Shown: positions 1-7,767 of the stretch, piece by piece
Layout: every line of letters starts with the position of its first letter
Position numbering within the stretch: position 1 is the first letter of the stretch
DNA from: Salinicola rhizosphaerae
GTDB lineage: Bacteria > Pseudomonadota > Gammaproteobacteria > Pseudomonadales > Halomonadaceae
DNA length: 36,214 nucleotides
Assembly: GCF_014652715.1 (NCBI RefSeq)
Contig: NZ_BMZI01000004.1
Location: 532,225-568,438 of the forward strand
Direction of reading: 5' to 3'
Program-made: the position numbers and the translations under genes
Notes under the pieces: generated by a model
Seen by the model: only the letters and a program-made list of their open reading frames with translations
Databases searched by the model: none
What the model was told of the DNA's origin: nothing

Positions 1-118
1 TCAGGGTGCAAGGAAAGGCTGAATGAATCGACGAGCGAGATAACCGGGGCGGCTTACCACCCCCAGGCGAGTTTGCCGACAGAAGGGGGCTTGGCGATTG
101 GCCGTCGGGGATGGCGCA

Positions 119-165
119 TAAAAAAAGACCCGCGCCATGACATGGGGTCGCGATGGCGTCGGGTC
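119..165 (-). terminator. rho-independent terminator, minus strand, no assigned gene
   Basis: On the minus strand GACCCG and CGCCAT (160-165, 153-158, one bulged base at 159) pair with ATGGCG and CGGGTC (133-138, 127-132), and the stem is followed by seven T residues (126-120). It is a strong intrinsic terminator, but no clear minus-strand protein gene ends into it; the nearest candidate starts more than 380 bases upstream. This suggests an untranslated transcript. Confidence 0.6.
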
Positions 166-371
166 GGGCGCAGCACTTCCTGTCGAGGGTGCCTTTGCCA
201 AGCGTGGTATGCGAGAAAGTGGCTCTCGAGAAAAGCCACCGGACCAGTGTCTACCATTCGTCTAACATTAGGAATAACTAAAGCGCAGCCTTTTGTAACT
301 GACCTATCTCCATCACCTTGCCGGTCCCCGGCCGGGTCGTGCTCCGGTCGTATGTTTCGAGGGGCTATCTA

Positions 372-463
372 GAAGGGCTGTTTCGAAGAGTTGCCTTGAA
401 AAGCTGCTTTGAAAAAGCTTCCTCGAAGAGCCGTCTTGAAGAACTTTCAGCCGAAAGGTCTTC
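372..463. repeat. degenerate 13-14 bp tandem repeat
   Basis: About six imperfect head-to-tail units follow the pattern GAAraGctgyctTG, for example GAAGAGTTGCCTTG, AAAAGCTGCTTTG and GAAGAGCCGTCTTG. The units differ by one to four bases and alternate between 13 and 14 bases, so the reading frame is not kept, which argues against a protein repeat. No function is apparent. Confidence 0.5.
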
Positions 464-562
464 CATCAATGGTAAATCTGCCGCCGGCAAATCCATCACG
501 GCCCGAAGTCGGTGACTGCGCTCTAGCGCGCGAGACGCTCCCGTAGCCTGGAAGACGCGACG

Positions 563-784
563 CTACGGCTGGCGAGGTCGTCCCTGCGGCGCGAGTGGTT
601 GGGAGAGCGCCTGCTGGATCGCTTCTTCCCGTGGAACGCCTTTATCGACCAAGGCCCTGATGCGGCTCTTGAGTGTGCCTACCGGCATGCCCGCGGCGTC
701 GGCCAGGCTGGCGAGACTACCTGGCTGTCGCCGGTTACGCCGGGTCAGCGGGTCGCTGCTCATCTCGTGTTTCATCAATCGCAT
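563..784 (-). CDS. small hypothetical protein with helix-turn-helix-like segment
   Basis: This is an uncharacterised protein of about 73 residues. I placed the start at the internal ATG at 784 because AGGAAG lies 8 bases upstream of it; the frame is open further back to an ATG at 805, which would add seven residues. The middle, reading SLADAAGMPVGTLKSRI followed by a stretch containing VPREEAI, resembles the short DNA-binding HTH plus 'EEAL' tail found in many phage- and plasmid-borne small proteins. That is a resemblance only. There is no signal peptide or membrane segment. It points the same way as the gene at 997-1401, about 210 bases downstream of it. Function is unknown. Confidence 0.45.
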   Translation of the reverse strand: MRLMKHEMSSDPLTRRNRRQPGSLASLADAAGMPVGTLKSRIRALVDKGVPREEAIQQALSQPLAPQGRPRQP

Positions 785-996
785 GACGGATGCTTCCTGC
801 TCCATTCGAGAGACTGTTTTGCCGCCGGCGGCGGCGCTTTTTATCTCTTATCGACGGCAAATGAAAAATCTTTCATTGGTAATCAACGGTAGCGATCCAT
901 CATGAACATCCCCGAATGTCGCGGTTAGCGAAGTACGGAGCTTTCGCTATTTCTTTCTTTCCTCCCCACGGACCCCAGTCGTCGACCCGCGAGCAC

Positions 997-1401
997 TCAG
1001 CTGTCGGCGTCCAGTAGCTGGCCCAAACCCGCTTCGTTCAGGGCCGGGCGACAGGCGTTTCTCGCTTCCGGTGGCAGAGAGAACTGGCGTAACTCGTCGT
1101 GCAGGGCCCAGAGGAGGTCCTGCTCGACCAGCGAGCGTGCCTGGTGAGGATGCATGTTCAGCTTGCGCATGGCTTGCCAGCGGGCGCTGTCCAGCCCTTC
1201 GAGCGGCAACCAGCGCGAGGCGAGGCTCATGCGTAGAGACTCGGCGTAGCAGCGCAGCAGAAAGTAGGCGAAAGCGTCTGTCAGCGCTTCCTGATGGCGG
1301 CCGCCGTCATCTCCGGCCGATGGCACGCCGTGACGCGCGCCGGCGCCTTGGGTCGCTGTCTGCCATAGCGCATCGTAATCGAAGGCGTTCTCGGTGTTCA
1401 T
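997..1401 (-). CDS. hypothetical protein, 134 aa
   Basis: I do not recognise this family. The 134-residue product is soluble, rich in Ala, Leu and Arg, and mainly predicted helical by eye, with no signal peptide or membrane segment. The start at 1401 is supported by AGGAG eight bases upstream. It is transcribed divergently from the Crp/Fnr-family regulator gene at 1568, sharing a 166-bp intergenic region that holds two palindromes, so it is a plausible target of that regulator; this is inference from position only. Confidence 0.6.
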   Translation of the reverse strand: MNTENAFDYDALWQTATQGAGARHGVPSAGDDGGRHQEALTDAFAYFLLRCYAESLRMSLASRWLPLEGLDSARWQAMRKLNMHPHQARSLVEQDLLWALHDELRQFSLPPEARNACRPALNEAGLGQLLDADS

Positions 1402-1459
1402 GTTGCGATCTCCTGTCGCTTCGGTGAAGGCTTTTTCTGGCTATCGGCCGAGCTCGCCA

Positions 1460-1502
1460 AGGACTGCAGTCCTGTCCTGAAATTCCCGGTCAATCTAACC
1501 GG
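1460..1502. promoter_or_regulatory. two palindromes in divergent promoter region
   Basis: AGGACTGCAGTCCT at 1460-1473 is a perfect 14-bp palindrome, and CCGGT-N7-ACCGG at 1486-1502 is a second inverted repeat. Both lie between the divergent starts at 1401 (minus) and 1568 (plus). They are candidate operators, possibly for the adjacent regulator's own control. Neither resembles the TTGAT-N4-ATCAA box. Confidence 0.3.
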
Positions 1503-1567
1503 TGTTATATAACTGGCCTCGCTAACATGCTGTCATTCCTGAAAAATTTTAAACAAGGCAGGAATGC

Positions 1568-2296
1568 ATGGGTCAGCAGGAAAGCTGTATCGCTCAACAT
1601 TTCAGTCACTACGGCAGGCTGTCCGAAAACGAACGTCGCCAGCTCGATGCGCTGGAGGCGCCAGCCACCGTCGTGACCAAAGGGCAGGTGCTCTGGCACG
1701 AGGGAGATGCAGCGCGGAATTTCTGCACGTTGGGGCTGGGATGGGCTTACTCATTCCGTTATCTGGCGGATGGGACGCGGCATATTCTGGAGACGTTCCT
1801 GCCCGGCGACGTGATCGGCCTGCGCGAGTTTCCGTTTCAGGAACGACTATCGAGCGTGGCGATGTTGGAGGACGCCGAGATTCGGTTGGTCGAGCATCGT
1901 CGACTGGTGGATATCTTCCGCGATTCCCCCCGGCTGACGTCGCTCTGCTTCGCGGTGTCGTCCTATCAGCAGGCGCTGCTGAGCGAGCGCCTGGTGCATC
2001 TGTCGCGGCGCAGCGCGCGCCAGCGGGTGGCGTATCTGCTGTTCGAGTTCTATTCGCGGCTCAAGCGCAACGATGGGGCCCTGGGCGACTGCTTCCGCGT
2101 GCCGCTCTCTCAGCAGCAGCTGGCAGATGCATTGGGTCTTTCGCCGGTGCATGTCAGCCGCACGTTGACGGCGTTTCGTCGCGAGGGGCTGGTCAAACGC
2201 TCACGAGGCTGGGTGCACATCCTCGATCCGCAGGCGTTGGCCGATGAAGGCTGCGTGACCGGCTACCTGCACGAAAGTGTTCTGCTGGTCGACTGA
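1568..2296 (+). CDS. Crp/Fnr-family transcriptional regulator
   Basis: This is a 242-residue cytoplasmic transcription factor. Residues about 15-140 form the cyclic-nucleotide-binding-type beta-barrel (LWHEGDAARNF, then FLPGDVIGL), followed by a dimerisation helix and a C-terminal winged HTH (SQQQLADALGLSPVHVSRTL). Only two Cys residues lie in the N-terminal part (Cys7, Cys49), so it lacks the four-Cys cluster of true FNR and is unlikely to sense oxygen through an iron-sulfur cluster. In the recognition helix His195 stands where FNR and ANR have the Glu that reads TTGAT, so it should not bind the two TTGAT-N4-ATCAA boxes in this window. The start at 1568 follows AGGCAGGA; an overlapping ATG at 1564 is in another frame. 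The ligand is unknown. Confidence 0.85.
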   Translation: MGQQESCIAQHFSHYGRLSENERRQLDALEAPATVVTKGQVLWHEGDAARNFCTLGLGWAYSFRYLADGTRHILETFLPGDVIGLREFPFQERLSSVAMLEDAEIRLVEHRRLVDIFRDSPRLTSLCFAVSSYQQALLSERLVHLSRRSARQRVAYLLFEFYSRLKRNDGALGDCFRVPLSQQQLADALGLSPVHVSRTLTAFRREGLVKRSRGWVHILDPQALADEGCVTGYLHESVLLVD

Positions 2297-2382
2297 TGGG
2301 GCGGTTTGAGGAGTGAGCGCCGGCGGTTGGGCGAAAGATGGGCTGGAGACGTCGAAGCGCGAGGTGTATCGGCCAGGTACAC

Positions 2383-2414
2383 AAAATCCGCTCCTGCGAG
2401 AGCGCAGAAGCGGA
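2383..2414 (-). terminator. rho-independent terminator of the AhpD-like gene
   Basis: Reading on the minus strand, TCCGCT and CTGCG pair with CGCAG and AGCGGA around an AGAG-complement tetraloop with one mismatch, followed by TTTTG. It lies 26 bases past the stop of the gene ending at 2440 and also separates it from the convergent regulator gene ending at 2296. Confidence 0.7.
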
Positions 2415-2439
2415 CGGAGACGAGCTGTCGGCGCCGGTA

Positions 2440-2850
2440 TCAGTTGGCGGCGCGGCGGGAAACGCGGCTGAGCGCGCTGGTCATTTCGATGGCCATCGTC
2501 AGATCGGCCAGTTCGCGCGGCGAGAATGCCGTCAGCGCCAGCTTGCGCGTGGCGGGGTTGGCAGGGCGGAAGTGCGTGAATGACTCGCACCATGCCAGCG
2601 CGGCTTTCTCGCGGTCATCGAAATGATCCGACTCGGCCCAGGCGGCGAGCGCTGCCAGTTTCTCGGCAGAGATCCCCATGGCTTCGGCCTGTTCCTGCCG
2701 GAAGTGCGTGCACGTCAGGCAGCCGTTGATCTGCGAGGCGCGTAGCTCGGCCAGGCAGCGAATGGACGGATCCAGTGAACAGGCGTGCAGCGATCTCGCG
2801 GATTTGTCGACGTTCTTGACGTCGATCGTTTGCCATTTCTCGGCGCTCAT
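2440..2850 (-). CDS. AhpD-like / carboxymuconolactone decarboxylase family protein
   Basis: The 136-residue all-helical protein belongs to the AhpD/CMD fold family, which includes peroxidase-linked disulfide reductases. The signature region is QINGCLTCTHFRQEQAEAMG with Cys44 and Cys47 in a CxxC redox pair. In the usual family motif a His sits four residues after the second Cys (CxxCxxxH); here that position is Arg51 and a His lies at 49. A residual activity as thiol peroxidase or stress protein is therefore uncertain. A good promoter lies 25 bases upstream of the ATG (TAGACA, 17 bp, TTTAAT, minus strand) and a terminator follows, so it appears to be monocistronic. Confidence 0.8.
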   Translation of the reverse strand: MSAEKWQTIDVKNVDKSARSLHACSLDPSIRCLAELRASQINGCLTCTHFRQEQAEAMGISAEKLAALAAWAESDHFDDREKAALAWCESFTHFRPANPATRKLALTAFSPRELADLTMAIEMTSALSRVSRRAAN

Positions 2851-2880
2851 CTCGGTCTCCTGATGTCAGGTCTTCACCCG

Positions 2881-2909
2881 ATTAAACGACTATCGTTCTC
2901 AACTGTCTA
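2881..2909 (-). promoter_or_regulatory. sigma-70 promoter of the AhpD-like gene
   Basis: On the minus strand TAGACA (2909-2904) and TTTAAT (2886-2881) are separated by exactly 17 bp, each matching the consensus at five of six positions. Predicted transcription starts about 25 bases ahead of the ATG at 2850. Confidence 0.6.
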
Positions 2910-2973
2910 CAGCTTCGATTGGAAAGTTTAATCACGGTTTAATAGTGAAACTATGGTTCGCTTTCGCCAGCGC

Positions 2974-2998
2974 GAAGAAAGCCCCGCGATGGCGGGGC
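2974..2998 (-). terminator. rho-independent terminator of the DUF883-type gene
   Basis: GCCCCGC-CATC-GCGGGGC on the minus strand forms a 7-bp GC stem with a tetraloop followed by TTTCTT. It lies 25 bases past the stop of the gene ending at 3023. Confidence 0.75.
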
Positions 2999-3022
2999 GA
3001 TATCGAGAGCGGGGCGGGTGGA

Positions 3023-3346
3023 TCACCGCCGTCCGAGGAGCAGGCCAACCACGGCACCGGCCAACGTTGCTGCGCCAATGGCTGACCAGGATTTCTCGCG
3101 CACGTAGCGGTCACACTCGGTCATCGAGCGGCTGGCCGAACTGCGCGCCTGCCGGTTCCGGCGACGGGCCTCGGCGGCCATGCGTGCGTACTGCTCTTCG
3201 CTCTTCAATCGGGCGGATTCGATGGCATCTTCGGCATCGTCGCGCAGGTCGCGTCCCAGCGCTTCCCCCTGTTCGCCGATGTCGTGAATGTCGTCACGGA
3301 TGCGCTCGGTGCGCGCCTTGCGTTCGTCTCGGTTGAATAGGCTCAT
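3023..3346 (-). CDS. DUF883 / ElaB-YqjD family membrane-anchored protein
   Basis: The 107-residue protein has the family layout: a long charged amphipathic helix (about residues 5-80, rich in Arg, Glu, Asp) and a C-terminal glycine-zipper membrane anchor ending in GAVVGLLLGRR. E. coli relatives ElaB and YqjD sit in the inner membrane, can associate with ribosomes in stationary phase and are RpoS-dependent; that role is inferred here. The start follows GGGAGGTG. A CTACGCT element typical of RpoS -10 regions lies about 41 bases upstream of the ATG, the same element as in front of the CsbD-like gene at 22358, and the two proteins share a near-identical C-terminal anchor. Confidence 0.85.
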   Translation of the reverse strand: MSLFNRDERKARTERIRDDIHDIGEQGEALGRDLRDDAEDAIESARLKSEEQYARMAAEARRRNRQARSSASRSMTECDRYVREKSWSAIGAATLAGAVVGLLLGRR

Positions 3347-3386
3347 GGTTCACCTCCCTGATGTTGATAAGCCTCATGGCTCTGAC

Positions 3387-3393
3387 AGCGTAG
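3387..3393 (-). promoter_or_regulatory. RpoS-like -10 element
   Basis: CTACGCT on the minus strand matches the extended -10 preferred by stationary-phase sigma factor (CTAYRCT). The -35 region 17 bp upstream is not recognisable, which RpoS promoters tolerate. It sits upstream of the DUF883-type gene. Confidence 0.4.
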
Positions 3394-3489
3394 TCGGTGT
3401 GAAGTGCCATCGCGATTCGCTTTGCCGGGAGTCAGAGGCCATCATGGCGATCTTCGTGAGTGTCGGGCGCAATTCGAGAGGAAGTCGTG

Positions 3490-4098
3490 GTGTCGTTACA
3501 GCTCTGGTGTTCGCTGCTTCTGGTCTGCGCGCTGGGCGCCATCTCGCCGGGACCGAGCCTTGCCATGGTCATGCGCCATACGCTCGGCAGCGGTCGTGCC
3601 TGCGGTGTGGCCGCTGCACTGGCTCATGCGGTCGGCGTCGGTCTATATGCGGGTTTGACCGTCGTCGGGCTGGCGGCCGTCATCGTTCACCAGCCCTGGC
3701 TCTACCGGCTGATCGCCTGGGGTGGCGCGCTCTACCTCGCGTGGCTGGGAATCCAGGCGCTGCGAGCGGGGGCCGCGCCGGCGTTCCCCGTGCAAGATCA
3801 GCAGGGCGATTGGCGCCGTGCCGTGCGCGATGGGCTGCTGGTCGCGCTGGGTAACCCCAAGCTGATCGTGTTCTTCGTGGCGTTGCTGAGTCAGTTCGTC
3901 GAGGCGGACATGGGGGCGGCGTCTCGCTGGTTGATCGTTGCTACTGCCGCGGTCGTCGATGGCGGCTGGTACCTGCTGGTGGCGATGGCGCTCTCGCAGT
4001 CCCACGTACTGCCCTGGTTACGGCACCGCGCGGTCTGGGTACACCGGTTGACGGGGGGCATCCTGATCGCGCTGGCGCTGCGGGTCGCGCTGGGTTGA
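3490..4098 (+). CDS. LysE/RhtB-family amino-acid exporter
   Basis: The 202-residue inner-membrane protein has about six hydrophobic segments and the family signature AISPGPSLAMVMRHTL near its N terminus, followed by GNPKLIVFFVALLSQF in the middle. LysE/RhtB transporters expel amino acids or related small metabolites; the substrate cannot be told from sequence. I chose the GTG at 3490, which gives the usual start just ahead of the first membrane helix and has AGGAAG five bases upstream; an ATG at 3460 in frame lacks a good ribosome site. It converges on aidB, leaving only six bases between the two stop codons and no room for a separate terminator. Confidence 0.9.
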   Translation: MSLQLWCSLLLVCALGAISPGPSLAMVMRHTLGSGRACGVAAALAHAVGVGLYAGLTVVGLAAVIVHQPWLYRLIAWGGALYLAWLGIQALRAGAAPAFPVQDQQGDWRRAVRDGLLVALGNPKLIVFFVALLSQFVEADMGAASRWLIVATAAVVDGGWYLLVAMALSQSHVLPWLRHRAVWVHRLTGGILIALALRVALG

Positions 4099-4104
4099 CG
4101 GCGC

Positions 4105-5778
4105 TCAGCGAAGACGTTTGAGGATGGCCTCGACCGGCGCCGTTGCCGGCAGGATGCCGAAGATCGCCGACGGCGCGCCGAGGCGCGTGGCGCAGAAGGT
4201 TTCCGCGACCACGCCGGGGGCGTGGCGAATCAGCAGCGACGCCTGCAGCATTTGCGCCATGCGCTGCGTCAGCCAGCGGGCGTCGGCCTCGCGCGGAGGT
4301 GACTCTGCCTGCAGGCTGCGTTCGAGCTCGTTCAGTGCGACATCGTAGGCGGGGTGCGCGCCGCGACAGAACGCCAGTTCGACCTGCAGCGCCTCGATGC
4401 TGGCGGGATGGCGGGCGAGAATACGCAGTACATCCAGGCAGATCACGTTGCCCGAGCCCTCCCAGATCGAATTGACCGGCGCCTCCCGATAGAGCCTGGC
4501 CAGTGGCGTTTCCTCGACGTAGCCGATGCCGCCCAGGCACTCCATGGCCTCGGCCATGAACGCGGGGGCGCGCTTGTTGTGCCAGAACTTCGCCAGTGCC
4601 GGAATCAGCCGAGCCAGCGCGGTTTCATGTGCGCTCTCGGCGGCATCATCCATGGCGCGGGCGCCGCGCAGGGCGAGCCAGAGGCTGGCTTCGGTCTCGA
4701 TGGCGAGATCGGCGATCACGCGCTGCATCAGTGGCTGTTCGGCCAGAGTGTGGCCGAATGCCTCACGGTTCTCGACGTGGTGCCAGGCTTCGCGCAGCGC
4801 CTGGCGCATCATGCCGGCCGGTGCCATGCCGGCATCAAGACGCGTCTGCTGCACCATGTCGAGAATGGCGGCGATGCCGCGCCCGGGTTCACCGACCAGT
4901 TGAGCCCAGGCGCCGTCGTATTCGATCTCCGCGGAGGCGTTGGCGCGGTTGCCGCATTTTTCCTTGAGCCGCTGGATCTCGATGGCATTTCGCTCGTCGT
5001 CCGGCGTGAAGCGGGGCGCCAGAAAGCAGCTCAGTCCGTCGTCGGTCTGTGCGAGTGTCAGGAAAGCATCGGACATCGGTGCGCTGCAGAACCACTTGTG
5101 CCCCTTGAGGCGATACCAGCGGCCGCTGCCCGACGCATCGACCGGCGTCGCCCGTGTCGTGTTACGGCGAATGTCGCTGCCGCCCTGTTTCTCGGTCATC
5201 GCCATGCCGAAGGTATTGGTCCGTTTGCAGCGCGCGGGCACGGCGCGGGGGTCGTACTCGCGCCCCGTCAGGCGGGTGCGCCACGACTCGGCGCCGCTCA
5301 GGTGTCGCAGAACCGGCATCGCCGCATGCGTCATGGTAATCGGGCAGCAGAAGCCCGGCTCGGCCTGGGTCAGCAGATAGAGCCCGGCGAGATGCGCCTG
5401 GTGGCCGCCGTTGTGCTCCTGCTCCCAGGCAACCGCGTGCCAGCCGCCGGCGATCGCTTCGCGCATCAGCGAGTGATAGGCGGGGTGGTAGTCGACCTCG
5501 TCGAGGCGGCGTCCGTAGCGGTCGAAGGCCCGCAGTGTCGGCGGGTAGCGGTTGGCCTCTTCGCCCCATACCGCGACTTCCGGCCGGCCGAGCCGATCAC
5601 CGAGCGTGGCGAGGCGTTCGCTGACCCAGGCCGGTGCCAGCTGACCGAGCGCGTCACGCAGCATCGCATCGGTGTGCCACAGATCGATGGAGCCGAGCGT
5701 CGCGGGCTGGTTTTCGATCGCGTGGGTGCGGAGCTGCTCGCGTGGTGTCCGGCAGAAAGACGATTGAGGGGTTGGCAT
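4105..5778 (-). CDS. aidB: AidB-type acyl-CoA dehydrogenase family protein
   Basis: The 557-residue flavoprotein matches AidB over its whole length. Diagnostic stretches are LCPITMT-like FCCPITMTHAAMPVL, MTEKQGGSDIRRNTTRA, GHKWFCSAPMSDAF, AMECLGGIGYVEE and PVNSIWEGSGNVICLDVLR. In E. coli, aidB belongs to the Ada adaptive response to alkylation, where the protein binds DNA and FAD and is thought to protect DNA; it also has weak isovaleryl-CoA dehydrogenase activity. The start at 5778 is preceded by GGAG seven bases upstream; the frame is open about 300 bases further but the added part shows no family similarity and overlaps the divergent NUDIX gene. No Ada gene is adjacent. Confidence 0.92.
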   Translation of the reverse strand: MPTPQSSFCRTPREQLRTHAIENQPATLGSIDLWHTDAMLRDALGQLAPAWVSERLATLGDRLGRPEVAVWGEEANRYPPTLRAFDRYGRRLDEVDYHPAYHSLMREAIAGGWHAVAWEQEHNGGHQAHLAGLYLLTQAEPGFCCPITMTHAAMPVLRHLSGAESWRTRLTGREYDPRAVPARCKRTNTFGMAMTEKQGGSDIRRNTTRATPVDASGSGRWYRLKGHKWFCSAPMSDAFLTLAQTDDGLSCFLAPRFTPDDERNAIEIQRLKEKCGNRANASAEIEYDGAWAQLVGEPGRGIAAILDMVQQTRLDAGMAPAGMMRQALREAWHHVENREAFGHTLAEQPLMQRVIADLAIETEASLWLALRGARAMDDAAESAHETALARLIPALAKFWHNKRAPAFMAEAMECLGGIGYVEETPLARLYREAPVNSIWEGSGNVICLDVLRILARHPASIEALQVELAFCRGAHPAYDVALNELERSLQAESPPREADARWLTQRMAQMLQASLLIRHAPGVVAETFCATRLGAPSAIFGILPATAPVEAILKRLR

Positions 5779-5971
5779 GATGCATCTCCGCGACGGTGGG
5801 AGAACATTCGACGGATGTTGTCGAGCATAGCGCGTCGATGCCGCGGGGTGGAGAGACATTCGACCAACGCGGGAGTGGCATCGGGCAGGTGGCGTCGGAT
5901 CGAAGGGCCGCGCGGTCGGCGCTGGTGGAGGGCGTGATACGCTGGGGCTCTTCATTCGATCGGAGCGCGTC

Positions 5972-6475
5972 ATGAGCAGCATCGTCATTGCCGACGAGCA
6001 GGTCCAGCTCGTCGATGCTCGCAATCGGCCCTGCGGCAGTGCGGCGAGAGCGACCATGCGTCGGCTTGGCTGCTGGCATCGGGCCACCTATATCGTCGTG
6101 CGCAATGCCCGGGGCGAGATCTGCGTGCAGGAGCGCACCCTGATCAAGGAGACGCATCCTGGCTGGTTCGACCTCGCGGCGGGTGGCGTGGTCGGCGCTG
6201 GGGAAGCCTGGCTGCCGGCCGCGCGGCGAGAGCTCGAGGAGGAGCTCGGCATTCGCGGTGTGCCACTCGTTCCGGAGGGCGAGTTCCGCTTCGTCGAAGG
6301 AACGCTGCGAATTTTCGGGGCGCTGTTCTCGGTGACCTACGAGGGCGCATTGCGGCTGCAGCCGGAGGAGGTGGCCGCGGTGCGCTGGCTGTCGCCAGCC
6401 GAGGCGCTGGCGCTGCAGAAAGCGACGCCGGACTCGCGCCTGGCGCTCCAGTCGATTCTGCAAGAGCGCCACTGA
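5972..6475 (+). CDS. NUDIX hydrolase (YfcD-like)
   Basis: The 167-residue protein carries a complete Nudix box (G-x5-E-x7-REL-x-EE-x-G) in GVVGAGEAWLPAARRELEEE followed by LGI. The preceding CVQERT and TLIKETHPGWFDLAAGG segments match the YfcD/Idi-like branch that hydrolyses or isomerises diphosphate compounds; the substrate is unknown. It is divergent from aidB (193 bp between starts) and is followed 200 bp later by the glutathione peroxidase gene on the same strand. All metal-binding Glu residues of the box are present, so it should be active. Confidence 0.88.
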   Translation: MSSIVIADEQVQLVDARNRPCGSAARATMRRLGCWHRATYIVVRNARGEICVQERTLIKETHPGWFDLAAGGVVGAGEAWLPAARRELEEELGIRGVPLVPEGEFRFVEGTLRIFGALFSVTYEGALRLQPEEVAAVRWLSPAEALALQKATPDSRLALQSILQERH

Positions 6476-6675
6476 GCGGCCTGCACGTTCGCCAGCGGTT
6501 GGGCGCATACCGTTGCGCAGCGCTCGACGGATGACGGGAGCCCGATGAATGAAGAGAGTGGCGGACTGGTGATGCCGGCGCTTGCGTGGCACTCTTGCAG
6601 CGCTGCCTGCACACTCGATGCTCGAGTTGCGATGATGGCCGGGCGGCGCTCATTCAGGACCCGGATCACCCGACG

Positions 6676-7170
6676 ATGTCGCTATACACGCAAGACTGTC
6701 ACACCCACCTGGGCGAACCCTTCAATCTCCGCGCACTACGAGGCCAGGTGCTGCTGATCGTCAACGTGGCGAGCCGCTGCGGGTTCACGCCGCAGCTGGA
6801 AGGCCTCGAGAAACTCTACGGCGAATATCGCGATCAGGGCTTTACCATCCTGGCCTTTCCCTGCAATCAGTTCGGGCGTCAATCGCCGGAATCTGCCGCG
6901 CACTTCGGCGCGTTCTGCGAGCAGCGCTATTCGGTGACTTTCCCGATGATGGAGAAAGTTCGGGTCAACGGTCGTGACGCTCATCCGCTCTTCGTGCATC
7001 TGCGCCGCCAGGCCCCGGGCGTGCTCGGCAGCACGCCGATCAAATGGAATTTCACCAAGTTTCTGGTCGGGCGCGATGGCCAGGTCATCCGGCGCTTCGG
7101 ACCACGCGCGGTGCCGCGTTCGCTGAAGCGTTCGATCGAGCAGGCGCTGGACACGCCGTTTTCCGCCTGA
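6676..7170 (+). CDS. glutathione peroxidase family protein
   Basis: The 164-residue thioredoxin-fold peroxidase has the catalytic Cys35 in NVASRCGFTPQ, the second signature FPCNQFGRQSP (Cys63, Gln65) and the active-site Trp in KWNFTKFLV. Bacterial members reduce hydroperoxides, mostly with thioredoxin rather than glutathione. I chose the ATG at 6676; it gives the normal N terminus (SLYTQDC...), although no strong ribosome site precedes it. The upstream in-frame extension to 6586 is not family-like. It converges on a minus-strand gene with 29 bases between stops. Confidence 0.92.
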   Translation: MSLYTQDCHTHLGEPFNLRALRGQVLLIVNVASRCGFTPQLEGLEKLYGEYRDQGFTILAFPCNQFGRQSPESAAHFGAFCEQRYSVTFPMMEKVRVNGRDAHPLFVHLRRQAPGVLGSTPIKWNFTKFLVGRDGQVIRRFGPRAVPRSLKRSIEQALDTPFSA

Positions 7171-7199
7171 GCGGATGCCGCGTTGCGCGGGCGAGTGCC

Positions 7200-7601
7200 T
7201 CAGCCCGGGGGGCGCTCGCCGCGAGAAACCATCAGGCGCATGATGAGCTGGTCGAAGCGGGGGCGGCTCATCATCGTCGTGAGCCCGCTGAACAGTGAGC
7301 AGACCGACTTGCGGACCGGCCCCAGGCGCCGGTTGTGATGAACCAGCCGCGTCAGCAGCACGGTCTCGTCGAACGCCCGCCACTCGCCGGCCATGGAGAG
7401 CTGATAGCGCGCCATCACCGGCGACATCTCCAGCCGGTAGATCCACTCCAGCTGCTTGAGCGTCAGCTCGCTTGCGTCGATTTCGCGAATCATCCTGGCG
7501 TAGTCCGCTTCCCGTGGTTCGCGCTCCAGCCATAGCGTGGAAAGGGCGAGCCACAGCGCGCCGCGGCGGGCGATCAGGGTTTCGATCTCTTGCTCGTGCA
7601 T
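7200..7601 (-). CDS. small conserved-looking protein, possibly DUF7079-like
   Basis: The 133-residue product has no signal peptide or membrane helix. Its core ([10 protein letters not shown]..., [28 protein letters not shown]) recalls DUF7079-type small proteins, in which a conserved pattern of the form 'L..I...E..P....N..S.AGEW..FD' occurs; I give this as a tentative resemblance from memory. The start at 7601 has AGGA five bases upstream; the frame is open 300 bases further back across the fabV promoter, which argues against a longer protein. It is divergent from fabV. Function is unknown. Confidence 0.6.
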   Translation of the reverse strand: MHEQEIETLIARRGALWLALSTLWLEREPREADYARMIREIDASELTLKQLEWIYRLEMSPVMARYQLSMAGEWRAFDETVLLTRLVHHNRRLGPVRKSVCSLFSGLTTMMSRPRFDQLIMRLMVSRGERPPG

Positions 7602-7670
7602 CGGGGTCCTGGCGCAACGCTGGTCTCGGTGGGGGCGTCCATCTTCGACCAGTGTCCCCCATGACACAAG

Positions 7671-7699
7671 TTCGCCACGCTTCCCGACCCTGTTAGAAT
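7671..7699 (+). promoter_or_regulatory. likely fabV promoter (extended -10)
   Basis: TGTTAGAAT at 7691-7699 is an extended -10 element (TG-N-TAGAAT) with a weak -35, TTCGCC at 7671-7676, 17 bp upstream. It lies about 70 bases ahead of the fabV GTG start. Confidence 0.45.
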
Positions 7700-7767
7700 G
7701 CGCCACATCACGGTCCCGGAGGTGCTTCCCGGGGCTTCCCGATTCGGTTAGAGAGACGAGGTTAGAC

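Larger units (their letters stand above)
1..562. other. gene-poor left edge
   Basis: No convincing protein gene is visible here. The stretch holds a minus-strand hairpin terminator (119-165) and a degenerate short tandem repeat (372-463), both listed separately. Open frames exist on both strands but run through the terminator stem or the repeat and have no ribosome site or recognisable domain. The region could carry a small RNA transcribed leftward into the terminator. Confidence 0.5.

Noticed and set aside
1568-2296. identification of the Crp/Fnr-family gene as ANR itself
   Set aside because: It lacks the four-cysteine Fe-S ligand set and the Glu that reads TTGAT, so it is not the likely reader of the two ANR boxes.
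4354-5937. 527-codon plus-strand frame opposite aidB
   Set aside because: It is the GC-bias shadow of aidB; the aidB frame has clear family motifs throughout.
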